From NCBI GenBank assembly GCA_963825765.1, contig CAWGUU010000004.1, positions 1-64,000 on the forward strand: a stretch of DNA of 64,000 nucleotides. The letters run 5' to 3'. The notes under the pieces are model-generated. The model searched no databases. It was not told the DNA's origin and saw nothing but the letters and a program-made list of their open reading frames with translations. How positions within the stretch are numbered: position 1 is the stretch's first letter; each line of letters begins with the position of its first letter. This DNA is from CAWGUU01 sp963825765. GTDB taxonomy: Bacteria > Actinomycetota > Acidimicrobiia > Acidimicrobiales > AC-14. Position numbers and translations under genes: made by a program. Positions 8,601-15,692 of this stretch are shown here, piece by piece.

Positions 8601-8915
8601 TTAGTCCTGAAAAAGGGGACTGAATTGTAGTTCCTGAGCAGCTAGAGCAACATCACCAGGTGTGTGGAACTCGTATGAGGGATAGACATCGACCTCGCCC
8701 GGTCGGATCTGCATCCAAAGCAATACCGCATCGCCCCATTGCTCATCCAGCAGAGCGGCCCGAAGTGGTTCTAGTATGGGGGTAGGAACCTCGTGTCCCG
8801 GCATACGCGCAATCAGCTTCAAGGCAAGCACCCAGTTGAGGGTCTCGATATCCTCGGCTACAAAGATCTGGGGTGGCTCCTCACGTACTACTGCGCACGC
8901 GACCGACCGGGTCAC
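8601..8915 (-). CDS. Hypothetical 104-aa protein between methyltransferase and putative nuclease
   Basis: A small acidic protein starting at GTG 8915, directly after the methyltransferase TGA (TGAGTG junction) and ending directly before the next ATG. Such tight packing implies obligatory co-expression. It has an N-terminal predicted helix (TLNWVLALKLIARM), a conserved-looking DEQWGDAVLLWMQ helix and a YPSYEFH segment. No catalytic motif is visible. It may be a structural or regulatory subunit of the adjacent system. Confidence 0.65.
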   Translation of the reverse strand: MTRSVACAVVREEPPQIFVAEDIETLNWVLALKLIARMPGHEVPTPILEPLRAALLDEQWGDAVLLWMQIRPGEVDVYPSYEFHTPGDVALAAQELQFSPLFQD

Positions 8916-10400
8916 TCAAGAACTCCGTCTTGCGATGTCGGGAGCGGTCCAGAAGCCCAACTGAGGATTATCTGTATATCCCCCAGTCGCGTACAGCTCT
9001 AGACGGGTACGGCCTTCGCTCGAAAGCATTTCGATCGCATCGAAGAACGCCTCGGGTCCCGCGGACCGGAGGGCGGTGTCGCCTTCGCTAGGCCGGCGAG
9101 GGAGATGCGTCGTGAGAAACACGAGCGGCGCCCCGCCGGGGATCCGGCCCCGCAGTGCATGTGCTCGCCCCAGGGATTTCCATACCGTATCGGTCCGCAG
9201 TAAGCCGCCACGGTGACTCTTGAAGGCGCCAGAGACGTCGAAGAACCAGGTTGCGTCCTCGCTGTCTTTCGCGACGAAGTTCACCGTGACGCCCGTCTTG
9301 GGGATGCGCTGGTTTCGTTCGGTGATCACGAACCCGGCGTCAAGGAGGACCTCCTCAGCGAGCTTCTGAGCCGCCTTTCCTTCACGGGTCGCCCGGCTCT
9401 GGAAGTCCTCCTTGCCATCCGTCTCTCCAACTAGCGGTGGGGCAAGTTGGCGCCGCGGCGGAGGGTTGGTTGGAGCGAGAATGTCAGAAGGCTCGCGCTC
9501 AGCGACTCGTTGGCGGGCAATCGCAACGTAACCTTCGTCGAGGTCGTAGCCGATGTAACGGCGCCCGAGTCGGGCGGCAGCAACGAGCGCAGACCCGCTC
9601 CCCATGAAAGGGTCTAGGACCAGGTCGTCTTTATAGGTATAGAGACGAATGAGATGCTCTGGCAGCTCCACCGGGAACGGTGCGGGGTGCCCGACTCTCC
9701 GGGCGCTCTCAGGGGGAATCTCCCAAAGATCCAGGGTGAGCGCCATGAAGTCTTCGGTCATGAGCGTGCTCTCGGACGGCAGACCTTCGGCAGCACGGTG
9801 CTTGACCGATCGGGCTCGGTCGAATCGGCCCTTACTAGCGACGACGACACGTTCCGTGATGTCCCTAAGAACGGGATTCGCCGCGCTACGGAAGGAGCCC
9901 CACGCGCACGAGCCGCTCGCCCCTTCCCCCTTCTGCCAGATCAACTCCCCGCGCAGGAGCAGCCCGAGGTCGTCTTGAAGGATCCGGATCACGTCAGCGG
10001 AGAGGCTGCGGTAGGGCTTCCGCCCCAGGTTCGCGATGTTCACTGCAATGCGGCCGCCAGGCTCCAACTTGCGGACGCACTCGGCGAAGACGTCCTGGAG
10101 CAGGCCGAGATACTCGAGATAGGACGCGGGGACGCCCTCCCGCTCGACCTCCTCCTCGTATTGCTTGCCGGCAAAGTAGGGAGGCGAGGTGACGACAAGC
10201 GCGACGGACCCGTTTTCAACCGCGCCCATCGACCGGGAATCCCCGCAAACAAACGGCTCGGCCACCGGTACCGGGGGAAGCACCGTGGCATCGTCGGAGA
10301 GTTGCGGAGCGTGGAAACGCTCGTAGAACGCCGTAGCGTTGTGGCTCTCTCGACGTGAGACACCGAAGTTCGATGTTGTTGTCGGACGACGGTCCTGCAT
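8916..10400 (-). CDS. Beta-class DNA methyltransferase fused to a nuclease-like C-terminal domain
   Basis: A 494-aa protein. The catalytic motif TSPPY (71-75) precedes the SAM-binding motif DPFMGSGSA (263-271, then GRRYIGYDLD). This beta-class order, together with SPPY, suggests N4-cytosine methylation. After about residue 335 comes a separate domain: REGKAAQKLAEEVLLDAGF, then VTVNFVAKD, then WFFDVSGAF and TDTVWKSLGRA. Its layout resembles a PD-(D/E)xK fold with DVS in place of ExK. It is the first gene of a three-gene operon with zero-base junctions. A combined methylation and target-recognition role in a restriction system is inferred. The ATG at 10400 is the only reasonable start. Confidence 0.82.
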   Translation of the reverse strand: MQDRRPTTTSNFGVSRRESHNATAFYERFHAPQLSDDATVLPPVPVAEPFVCGDSRSMGAVENGSVALVVTSPPYFAGKQYEEEVEREGVPASYLEYLGLLQDVFAECVRKLEPGGRIAVNIANLGRKPYRSLSADVIRILQDDLGLLLRGELIWQKGEGASGSCAWGSFRSAANPVLRDITERVVVASKGRFDRARSVKHRAAEGLPSESTLMTEDFMALTLDLWEIPPESARRVGHPAPFPVELPEHLIRLYTYKDDLVLDPFMGSGSALVAAARLGRRYIGYDLDEGYVAIARQRVAEREPSDILAPTNPPPRRQLAPPLVGETDGKEDFQSRATREGKAAQKLAEEVLLDAGFVITERNQRIPKTGVTVNFVAKDSEDATWFFDVSGAFKSHRGGLLRTDTVWKSLGRAHALRGRIPGGAPLVFLTTHLPRRPSEGDTALRSAGPEAFFDAIEMLSSEGRTRLELYATGGYTDNPQLGFWTAPDIARRSS

Positions 10401-10576
10401 CCCACACCTCCCCGACCGACGATACGCGATCCGAGTCTAGCGGCCGTGGATCATCTACCCGAACTGATGTTCGCTCCGAGGGGCCCGGCATTCGTCCGAA
10501 CGAACCGGAGAAGGCGGTGTTGGACATCGACCCCCCGCAGTCGTCGACGATTGGGCAGGCGGGAGGCCTCGGCGCG

Positions 10577-10593
10577 TCCCGCGAAAATCCCGC
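10577..10593 (+). repeat. 17-bp island-end motif, right copy
   Basis: It is identical to 364-380. A related half, GGATCCCGCGG, follows immediately, which suggests a small cluster of binding sites. It lies inside the island between the methyltransferase start and attR. Confidence 0.5.
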
Positions 10594-10712
10594 GAGGATC
10601 CCGCGGACGGTGCGTGCCGGCGAGTGACGGCGTTTTGCGGATAGTGCCTCTGACCTGCATGTTTGCGGCTTGTGCGGCACAAGAAAATACGGGCCGTCAC
10701 GCATGGGTACAA

Positions 10713-10760
10713 CTGAAAAGCGCGAGGTCACCGGATCGACGCCGGTCCCGACCACCACAA
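10713..10760 (+). repeat. att direct repeat, right copy (tRNA-Phe 3' remnant)
   Basis: This is an exact 48-bp copy of 261-308. It begins at the anticodon loop, so it cannot form a tRNA. It marks the right end of the island (attR) and the original 3' half of the displaced tRNA gene. Confidence 0.9.
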
Positions 10761-10932
10761 GCACAGGTCAGAAGGGGTGCAGCGCCCTTCGATTCAGGGT
10801 GATCGGTCCGGTGTGCCAAATCCGTGCCAGAGCGTGCCAGGGATTGGCGGGCGTGGAGGCGCGAAACGGTCATCGCCGGGATCTCCGGTCATCCCTTCAG
10901 CGGGCCTCCTTGGGCCCCGGCCCGGGCTGAAG

Positions 10933-11238
10933 TCAGCCCGACGTCGCCGAGAAACCGACATCGAGGGTGAGCCCGAGCGCATCGGCGATCCGATCAAGGG
11001 TGCCGATGGTGGGGAGCACGTCGCCGGCTTCGAGCCGGGCGATGTTGGGTTGGCGGATTCCGGCGATGTCCGCCAACTGGCGCTGCGACAGCCCGGCGGC
11101 CTCCCGGCGAGCCTTCACCTCCAGCCCCAGCCGCACGGCGCGGCCGACCTCGGCCTTGCGCTGCTCGTATCGACGGCGCTCCTGAGCCGTCATCGACTCC
11201 AGCTTCTCCGTCCGGATCGACTCCCAGGACTTGGTCAC
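10933..11238 (-). CDS. XRE-family HTH antitoxin (HigA-like)
   Basis: A 101-aa protein starting at GTG 11238, which overlaps the toxin gene stop by 4 bp. The C-terminal half is a Cro/C1-type helix-turn-helix (GLSQRQLADIAGIRQPNIAR, then LEAGDVLPTIGTLDRIADAL). The N-terminal half is a charged helix (MTAQERRRYEQRKAEVGRAV). The toxin-first gene order is that of higBA modules. The antitoxin should bind the toxin and repress the shared promoter. Confidence 0.82.
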   Translation of the reverse strand: MTKSWESIRTEKLESMTAQERRRYEQRKAEVGRAVRLGLEVKARREAAGLSQRQLADIAGIRQPNIARLEAGDVLPTIGTLDRIADALGLTLDVGFSATSG

Positions 11239-11573
11239 CGACCGTCCTCCTCCGCCGAGTGACCCTCGGCCACGCATTCGGCCATGGCCGCGACTGCTCG
11301 GGCGATCTGGCGGCGCTCCTGGCGCTGGGTCTTGGCGAACACCGTCAGCATCACGATCCGCCGTGTCGGCCCAGGCAAGAAGTAGGTGATCCGCCACGGC
11401 TGGCCGGAGCGCCGGAATCGTAGCTCCCGCAGCTTCCCCGACAACTGCCGGGTGTGGGGCTCGTCGAGCAACGGCCCCACCTCTGCGAGCAGATCGATGT
11501 ACGTCTCAACGGTGGCGAATTCCTCCGGCGACAGGCCTTGGAGCCACTCCCCGACCTCGGGTTCCAGCTCCAT
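11235..11573 (-). CDS. RelE/HigB-like toxin
   Basis: A 112-aa protein from the ATG at 11573. The Gp49/HigB-type core is visible: LDEPHTRQLSGKLRELRFRR, then QPWRITYFLPGP, then RIVMLTVFAKTQ. These fit mRNA interferases that act at the ribosome. It overlaps the antitoxin gene by 4 bp. A longer frame runs upstream to 11780, but the domain begins at MELEPEVGEW. It lies outside the tRNA-Phe island, 475 bp beyond attR. Confidence 0.82.
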   Translation of the reverse strand: MELEPEVGEWLQGLSPEEFATVETYIDLLAEVGPLLDEPHTRQLSGKLRELRFRRSGQPWRITYFLPGPTRRIVMLTVFAKTQRQERRQIARAVAAMAECVAEGHSAEEDGR

Positions 11574-11592
11574 TGATCCTGCCCAGGATATA

Positions 11593-11985
11593 TCACTCAC
11601 GATATCGCCGTACCTGCTGGATCCGTCCGGCTCCTGGAGCATGCGGAGGCGGCGACGACCACTGACCACTCCGTTCCGCGCCTGCCGTCGTCCCGACTGC
11701 AGCTTGCGGACGCTTCCGAACTCGCGACGCCGCGACATCCCGAACCTCGTCCACCTGGGAAAGAGAGGCACGGCCGTCACAGCGGGCCGGCGACGCTGAG
11801 TCGATTCTACTGGGACTGTACGTCAGTCGGCGACGGCGGGCGCCGTCCAGCCAATCCTCGATCTCGGCCGGGACACATCGGCGGAAGTCGCCCCACCTGA
11901 CGAACGGAATCCGACGCTCGGCGACGAGCCGCCGGACGTGGCGCTGGTTGACGCCGAGGCGATCGGCCACGGCGGGGAGGTCCAT
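11593..11985 (-). CDS. Excisionase-family HTH protein
   Basis: A 130-aa frame from the ATG at 11985. Residues 1-52 form a MerR/excisionase-type winged helix: MDLPAVADRLGVNQRHVRR, then LVAERRIPFVRWGDFRRCVP, then EIEDWLDGARRR. The remaining 75 residues are Arg/Ser-rich with no recognisable fold. The genuine protein may be shorter, with the tail unselected. It ends 19 bp before the HigB start. Excisionase-like proteins steer recombinase directionality or act as small repressors. No recombinase is adjacent on this side of attR. Confidence 0.6.
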   Translation of the reverse strand: MDLPAVADRLGVNQRHVRRLVAERRIPFVRWGDFRRCVPAEIEDWLDGARRRRLTYSPSRIDSASPARCDGRASLSQVDEVRDVAASRVRKRPQAAVGTTAGAERSGQWSSPPPHAPGAGRIQQVRRYRE

Positions 11986-12288
11986 GAGCGGCAAACGGTC
12001 GGCCTCGGATGTGGTCGAAATGGTGTGTCCTCCGTGGCGGTCAGGGCCGCTGAAGCCTCCAGATCTCGCACGTACGGTCGTTCGACTCGTAGAGGACGCC
12101 AAGCTCCCCGCACGCCTCGTCGGCACTCACTGGCGCCTCAGGGCGCCGGGGTGCTGGCCTACAAAGCGCACCGCGGGCCCGGACCGACGACGACAAGGCA
12201 CAAATCTCGGGACTCTCTCTGCCGCGTAATCCGAACGGCGAGGCAGGTACGTAGACCGGACAACTGCTAGAGAGAGATCGAGAAAACT
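11986..12288. other. Intergenic region with excisionase remnant
   Basis: No intact gene was found. It carries the decayed helix-turn-helix fragment at 12065-12180 and the probable promoter region of the lipoprotein gene. Confidence 0.5.
12065..12180 (+). pseudogene. Decayed excisionase-like HTH fragment
   Basis: Translation gives RTVVRLVEDAKLPARLVGTH then WRLRA, and after a frame change GVLAYKAHRG. These match the second half of short excisionase/antitoxin-type proteins (VVRLVEDGKLP, VGTHRRLR, DVLAYK). No start codon or first helix is seen and one frameshift is required, so this is a relic. Confidence 0.5.
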
Positions 12289-13470
12289 GTGCGAATTCGA
12301 GCGAAAGTAACGGCCGCCGCCCTCCTTGCCGGGCTCACCCTTGCGGGAGCTGCGTGTGGCACGGACAGCAAGTCTGATTCGGCCGCATCAGGAACATCGG
12401 CCGACATGGTCACCGCCATCCCCAGCCTTTCCGGGGTCGGGACCTCGGTGAAGCTCGACGGTGGCACCACCGCCGCCCTCACGTCCCTCGGTGTGGCCAT
12501 CGCCCCCTCGGGCAGCGCCACGTTCGACGCCGTCAGCGCGACGATCACGTTCCCGATCACGTCGGGCTACGCCGAGATCCACAGCGACCCGTCCTTCAAG
12601 CCCGGCTACATCCTGGGCTCCATCGGCCACACCGGTAGTGGATTCACACTGAGCGCCGGCGCCACCAAGGTCGAGCTGTCCGACTTCGTCGTGGACCCGG
12701 GCAACTCGATCCTCTACGGCACCGTCGGCGGCACTCCCATGGTCCCTCTCCTGGACCTGGACGGCACCGACGTCAAGGTGAGCACCGAGAACGGCAACGT
12801 CGTCCTCGACGGCACCGTGGCCAAGCTGACCAAGACCGCCGCCGGCGCCCTCAACAAGGCGTTCAACGTCGACGCCATCAAGGCCGGCACGCCCCTCGGT
12901 GTCGTGCACCTGGTGGCCAAGGGTGACGCCACGACCTACAGCGACAAGACCACTGCCATCAGCCGCCTGACCGGCAAGTCCACCTCGGTCACCCTCGACG
13001 CCGGCACCGCCAAGGCGCTCGAGAGCCTGGGTGTGGCCGTGGCCCCGGTTGGCTCCGCCACCTTCGACGCCAAGACCGGCACGGTCAGCTTCCCGATCAC
13101 CGGAGGCTTCGCTGCCATCCACTCCGACCTGAGCTACAAGCCCGGCTACATCGCCGGCACGGTCATCCACCAGGCCAGCGGGCTGAAGTTCTCCAAGGGC
13201 GACACGTCCATCGAGGTCACCGACTTCGTGGTCGACCCCGGCAACTCCATCCTGACCGCCTCCGCCGGTGGTCAGGCCGGCATCCCGCTGCTCGACCTCG
13301 ACGGGAACGCCGTGAAGGTCGGCTCCGCAGGCAAGGACGTCACCCTCGACGGCACCGTCGCCAAGCTCACCCAGACCGGCGCCGACGCCCTCAACGCCAC
13401 CTTCGGGGTGACCGCCTTCACGCCCGGTCTGCCCCTGGGTGTGGTCCACCTGGTCGCTTCGGCCAGCTAG
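12289..13470 (+). CDS. Lipoprotein with two tandem copies of a beta-rich domain
   Basis: A 393-aa protein from GTG 12289 with a purine-rich ribosome site. A lipoprotein signal peptide ends in LAGAAC (Cys23). Two repeats of about 170 residues follow (about 43-212 and 225-393). Each contains GTSVKLDGGT or STSVTLDAGT, then PxGSATFDA, KPGYI, DFVVDPGNSIL, PLLDLDG, LDGTVAKLT and PLGVVHLVA. The pattern is reminiscent of HtaA-like extracellular domains of actinobacteria, but that link is uncertain. It is probably anchored outside the membrane. A terminator-like double hairpin follows. Confidence 0.8.
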   Translation: MRIRAKVTAAALLAGLTLAGAACGTDSKSDSAASGTSADMVTAIPSLSGVGTSVKLDGGTTAALTSLGVAIAPSGSATFDAVSATITFPITSGYAEIHSDPSFKPGYILGSIGHTGSGFTLSAGATKVELSDFVVDPGNSILYGTVGGTPMVPLLDLDGTDVKVSTENGNVVLDGTVAKLTKTAAGALNKAFNVDAIKAGTPLGVVHLVAKGDATTYSDKTTAISRLTGKSTSVTLDAGTAKALESLGVAVAPVGSATFDAKTGTVSFPITGGFAAIHSDLSYKPGYIAGTVIHQASGLKFSKGDTSIEVTDFVVDPGNSILTASAGGQAGIPLLDLDGNAVKVGSAGKDVTLDGTVAKLTQTGADALNATFGVTAFTPGLPLGVVHLVASAS

Positions 13471-13485
13471 CCAGTCACCTTTCGG

Positions 13486-13575
13486 AGCCGGCACGTCGGG
13501 CCCCCCGCCCGTCGTGCCGGCTTCGTCGCGTTCCCGTGACGGCGGAAAGCGTCTCTCTCGCTCCGCCGTCACGGG
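13486..13575 (+). terminator. Two consecutive strong hairpins
   Basis: The first hairpin has perfect 10-bp arms (13486-13495 with 13513-13522) and the second perfect 14-bp arms (13533-13546 with 13562-13575). They follow the lipoprotein stop and precede the GGDEF gene. There is no T run, as is usual for GC-rich actinobacterial terminators. The terminator role is inferred. Confidence 0.55.
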
Positions 13576-13652
13576 CCTCACCCTCCGCCATCCCGTCAAC
13601 AGGCCATACGCACTATCAGGTCGACGACATCGCACGCCGATACAGGAGAAAT

Positions 13653-14606
13653 ATGGACCAGTCTGCCTTCTCTGATTTCCCGACGGCCGCCGGCACTGTT
13701 CTCCGGTTCCTCCAGGGTCGCCTTGGTTTCGACCTGTGGATGGTGACGCGGGCAGTCGGCGAGGATTGGGTCGTATTGCATGCCGCCGACACGGGCTACG
13801 GCGTCGAGAGCGGCGACGTCTTCAAGTGGTCCGACTCGTTCTGTTCCCGGATGGTCGCCGGCGTGGGGCCCAGGGTGGCCCCCCGCTCCCAGGAGTTGCC
13901 GTGCTACGCCGAGGCACCGATCGGCCGCGAGGTCAGCATCAGGGCATACATCGGCGTCCCGTTGACACGTGCGGACGGCACCCTCTTCGGCACGCTCTGC
14001 GCCGTCGATCCTGACGAGCAGAACGACGAGATCCTTGCCGAGCAGCCGATGATCGAGCTCCTGGCCCAACTGCTCAGCACGGTGCTGGAACGCGACCTCA
14101 TGGTCGACCAGATCGAGCGTCGGTCCCAGCAACTAGAAGACCTCGCCATGCTCGACGGCCTGACCGGCCTGCCCAACCGCCGGGCGTGGGACCGTGCCCT
14201 CGCCCGGGAAGAGCAACGCTGCCAGCGGTTCGGCCATCCGGCGGCGGTCGTGTCCATCGACCTCGACGGCCTCAAGGGCACCAACGACACACTGGGTCAC
14301 GAGGCCGGCGATGCTGTCCTCCGCCGAGCGGCGACGGCATTGCACTCGGCGATCCGTGCTCACGACACCGCCGCCCGCACGGGGGGTGACGAGTTCGCCC
14401 TGCTCGCCGCCGAGTGTGCGCCCGAGGACGTCGCCGCACTCGTGTCGCGCGTCACCGACGCCTTCGTGAACGCGGGAATCGACGCCTCGATCGGATGTGG
14501 AGCTCGTCGACCGGATTACGGAGGCCTCGAGGCGGCGTGGCAGGCCGCGGACGCCGGCATGTACCGGGCAAAGGCGTGCCGAAAGGCGTCCGCGGCAACG
14601 CCGTAG
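13653..14606 (+). CDS. GAF-GGDEF diguanylate cyclase
   Basis: A 317-aa protein from the ATG at 13653, preceded by AGGAGA at ideal spacing. The N-terminal GAF domain (about 5-155) contains SDSFCSRMVAG, the AYIGVPL strand and GTLCAVD. The GGDEF domain follows (about 165-315) with DGLTGLPNRRAWD and an intact active site RTGGDEFALL. RAHD lies exactly five residues before GGDEF and is the RxxD inhibitory site for product feedback. The protein should make cyclic di-GMP in response to a ligand bound by GAF. It is soluble, with no membrane segments. Confidence 0.9.
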   Translation: MDQSAFSDFPTAAGTVLRFLQGRLGFDLWMVTRAVGEDWVVLHAADTGYGVESGDVFKWSDSFCSRMVAGVGPRVAPRSQELPCYAEAPIGREVSIRAYIGVPLTRADGTLFGTLCAVDPDEQNDEILAEQPMIELLAQLLSTVLERDLMVDQIERRSQQLEDLAMLDGLTGLPNRRAWDRALAREEQRCQRFGHPAAVVSIDLDGLKGTNDTLGHEAGDAVLRRAATALHSAIRAHDTAARTGGDEFALLAAECAPEDVAALVSRVTDAFVNAGIDASIGCGARRPDYGGLEAAWQAADAGMYRAKACRKASAATP

Positions 14607-14662
14607 GAGCTGTCGGGAAGATAGGACCGACGCGGTTCGAGGTGTGATAAGCGGGGGCGACA

Positions 14663-15265
14663 ATGTCCGATGCCGACCGCTGGCGAACCCGACTGGGGCC
14701 CAGCCTGCGCCGGCTCGTCCTGATCGACGGGCCGAGCGGGGCCGGCAAGTCCCGCCTGGTGGCGGAGACGATCCCGAGGGTGGAGGGGGCCTCCGCCGTC
14801 CGCCGGACGACCTCCCGCCCCCACCGGGACACCGACACCCCCGACGAGTACGAGTTCGTGTCGGTCGAGGACTTCGAGGACGCCGAGCGCGAGGGCGAGT
14901 TCCTCGAGTCCAAGGAGTTCCTGTTCGACATGCGCTACGGGCTCAGGTGGTCGGAGGTCGAGCGGACCCTGGACGAGGCCGCGGTGGCGCTCGGCGTGAT
15001 GAACCTGGGCAATGTCGAGCACGTGGCCCGGGTGGCACCTGAGGTCGTCCGGGTGCTGGTGACCGCCTCGCTCGACGACCTGCGCCGGAGGATCGAGGCC
15101 CGCGGCACCCACACCCAGGAGGCTATCGACGAGCGGTTGGACAACGCCCGTAAGCTGGCGTCGTCGGGCCACCTCTACGACCACGTCCTTGTCAACGACG
15201 ACGGCGACTTCGAGAAGACCCGGGACGCCCTGGAGGCGATTCTGAGGGAGACCGCCGGGCGCTAA
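14663..15265 (+). CDS. Guanylate-kinase-like P-loop protein
   Basis: A 200-aa protein with an N-terminal P-loop GPSGAGKS (23-30), followed by RRTTSRPHRDTD, the guanylate-kinase GMP-binding type of motif (cf. TTRxPRxGE). VSVEDFEDAEREGEFLE matches the guanylate-kinase F..M...G.F.E segment. The C-terminus has RGTHTQEAIDERL and HVLVND, as in the family. It is probably a nucleoside-monophosphate kinase or a relative; substrate and pathway are not evident. It starts 56 bp after the GGDEF gene. Confidence 0.75.
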   Translation: MSDADRWRTRLGPSLRRLVLIDGPSGAGKSRLVAETIPRVEGASAVRRTTSRPHRDTDTPDEYEFVSVEDFEDAEREGEFLESKEFLFDMRYGLRWSEVERTLDEAAVALGVMNLGNVEHVARVAPEVVRVLVTASLDDLRRRIEARGTHTQEAIDERLDNARKLASSGHLYDHVLVNDDGDFEKTRDALEAILRETAGR

Positions 15266-15276
15266 CGTCCGCCGCC

Positions 15277-15651
15277 ATGAGACGTCGACACTCCGCCGTG
15301 GCAGCACGGGCCCTTTTGGGGGCCGTCGCCATCGTCGCTCTGGCCGTCGGGACCGCCGCCTGCGGCTCCGGCCGCGAGACCTTCACCATCAACGCCGTCA
15401 AGAACGGCGACGACCCGGCCAGCTTCGCTCCCGCCACCGCTACCGTCGACAAGAGCGACGGCGTGACGTTCAAGGTCGGCAACCAGACAACCACACAGCA
15501 CGGCTTCTCGATCGAGGGCTACGACGTCCAGGAGGTCGTCCCGCCGGGGCAGACCGTCGAGGTGAAGATCACCGCCGGCAAGGGCGGGACGTTCAAGATC
15601 TACTGCCAGCTTCACCCGACCCATCAGCCGGCCACCCTCGTCGTCCAGTAA
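15277..15651 (+). CDS. Cupredoxin-like lipoprotein
   Basis: A 124-aa protein with a signal peptide ending in the lipobox VGTAAC. The mature part is one plastocyanin-like domain. The possible copper ligands are His in TTQHGFSI and the Cys/His pair in YCQLHPTH near the C-terminus. It is probably a membrane-anchored extracellular electron-transfer or copper-binding protein. It starts 11 bp after the guanylate-kinase-like gene, but no functional link is evident. Confidence 0.85.
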   Translation: MRRRHSAVAARALLGAVAIVALAVGTAACGSGRETFTINAVKNGDDPASFAPATATVDKSDGVTFKVGNQTTTQHGFSIEGYDVQEVVPPGQTVEVKITAGKGGTFKIYCQLHPTHQPATLVVQ

Positions 15652-15692
15652 CACCGGACCGCCAATACACCGGACCGGTAGCCTCGGCCAGA

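Larger units (their letters stand above)
261..10760. mobile_element. tRNA-Phe-integrated genomic island (about 10.5 kb)
   Basis: The segment is bounded by perfect 48-bp direct repeats that match the 3' part of tRNA-Phe, the classical footprint of tyrosine-recombinase integration. Inside are a tyrosine recombinase, a TraG/VirD4-like ATPase and several DNA methyltransferase and nuclease genes. Base composition is mosaic. The 616-2717 and 6169-10400 blocks are visibly AT-richer than the chromosome, whereas 3282-6054 resembles the host. The recombinase lies in the middle of the island rather than beside an end, and both mobility genes look truncated, so the element is probably no longer self-mobile. 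The boundaries are read from the repeats; past excision or transfer is inferred. Confidence 0.85.
10401..10932. other. Right margin of island and flank, no gene
   Basis: No credible gene was found. The stretch holds the probable promoter of the methyltransferase operon, the right 17-bp motif (10577-10593) and the attR repeat (10713-10760). A GC-rich inverted repeat, GGGCTGA/TCAGCCC, at 10924-10939 overlaps the end of the next gene. Confidence 0.6.
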
